Of a DNA stretch of 16,129 nt, positions 16,002 to 16,129 are shown piece after piece. How positions within the stretch are numbered: position 1 is the first letter of the stretch; each line of letters starts with the position of its first letter. Both the position numbers and the translations under genes were made by a program. The stretch comes from an uncultured Victivallales bacterium (GTDB taxonomy: Bacteria > Verrucomicrobiota > Lentisphaeria > Oligosphaerales > JAFGRS01), in the NCBI GenBank assembly GCA_903834675.1, contig CAILKC010000473.1, forward strand, positions 1 to 16,129, read 5' to 3'. The notes beneath the pieces are model-generated. The model was not told where the DNA came from. It ran no database searches and saw only the letters and a program-made list of their open reading frames with translations.

Positions 16002-16129
16002 GACACACTCCCTTTGCTGTTGATTGCGTACTCCGCGGGCGAACTCAACCCGCCACGGCAAAGCTGCCCCGCGACGGCCAGGCATAGTGTAACGGCCAGC
16101 CGACGAAACGCCACCCCGGGAGTCGGCGC

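Noticed and set aside
16002..16085. Upstream extension of the minus-strand oxidoreductase at the right end
   Set aside because: ATG 16001 has a strong ribosome-binding site and begins the conserved Rossmann fold.

Overview
The window is a high-GC bacterial chromosome segment, best matched to the PVC superphylum and probably Lentisphaerota or a Verrucomicrobiota relative. The clues are a prepilin-like protein whose [24 protein letters not shown] segment is preceded by Arg rather than Gly and which ends in an H-X10-DG motif, a Tat-exported Gfo/Idh/MocA oxidoreductase, a secreted HEAT/DUF1080 protein, and RAYT/REP elements. The taxonomic call is inference from family resemblance; no rRNA or tRNA gene is visible.

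Layout. (i) 1-1506: a prepilin-like gene on the minus strand (290-964) lies between two copies of a modular, hairpin-rich, GC-rich repeat (1-290 and about 1127-1480). The second copy carries a fragment that reads as the DNA-binding helix region of a Fur-family regulator. (ii) 1507-10416: five closely spaced plus-strand genes (gaps of 33, 32, 35 and 14 nt) form one probable operon: a Tat-exported Gfo/Idh/MocA oxidoreductase; a 1368-residue secreted fusion of HEAT repeats, a beta-sandwich, a xylose-isomerase-like sugar isomerase/epimerase and a DUF1080 (3-keto-disaccharide hydrolase) domain; an RluE-type 23S rRNA pseudouridine synthase; a secreted acetylxylan-esterase-like alpha/beta hydrolase; and a second, cytoplasmic Gfo/Idh/MocA protein. 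(iii) 10417-11690: a REP/RAYT locus, with an IS200/IS605-like Y1 transposase (10799-11251) among seven 20-bp hairpins, most with an adjoining GTAG tetranucleotide, plus inverted pairs, two long hairpins and local tandem expansions. (iv) 11691-16001: a minus-strand group reading Gfo/Idh/MocA oxidoreductase, then a CbbQ/NirQ/NorQ-type AAA+ ATPase, then a CbbO/NorD-type VWA protein that overlaps the ATPase gene by 32 nt.

How the genes may work together. Some Gfo/Idh/MocA enzymes oxidise a sugar hydroxyl (often C3), which activates the glycosidic bond for cleavage by DUF1080-type enzymes, and sugar isomerase/epimerase-fold proteins recur in the same clusters. Here the isomerase and DUF1080 modules share one exported polypeptide, next to an exported oxidoreductase and an exported esterase. 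The most economical reading is an extracytoplasmic module that deacylates and breaks down glycosides through 3-keto intermediates. The AAA+/VWA pair is a chaperone/activase of the kind that remodels Rubisco or nitric oxide reductase, but neither client is encoded here, so its target is open. The REP/RAYT locus is the most structured non-coding part of the window.
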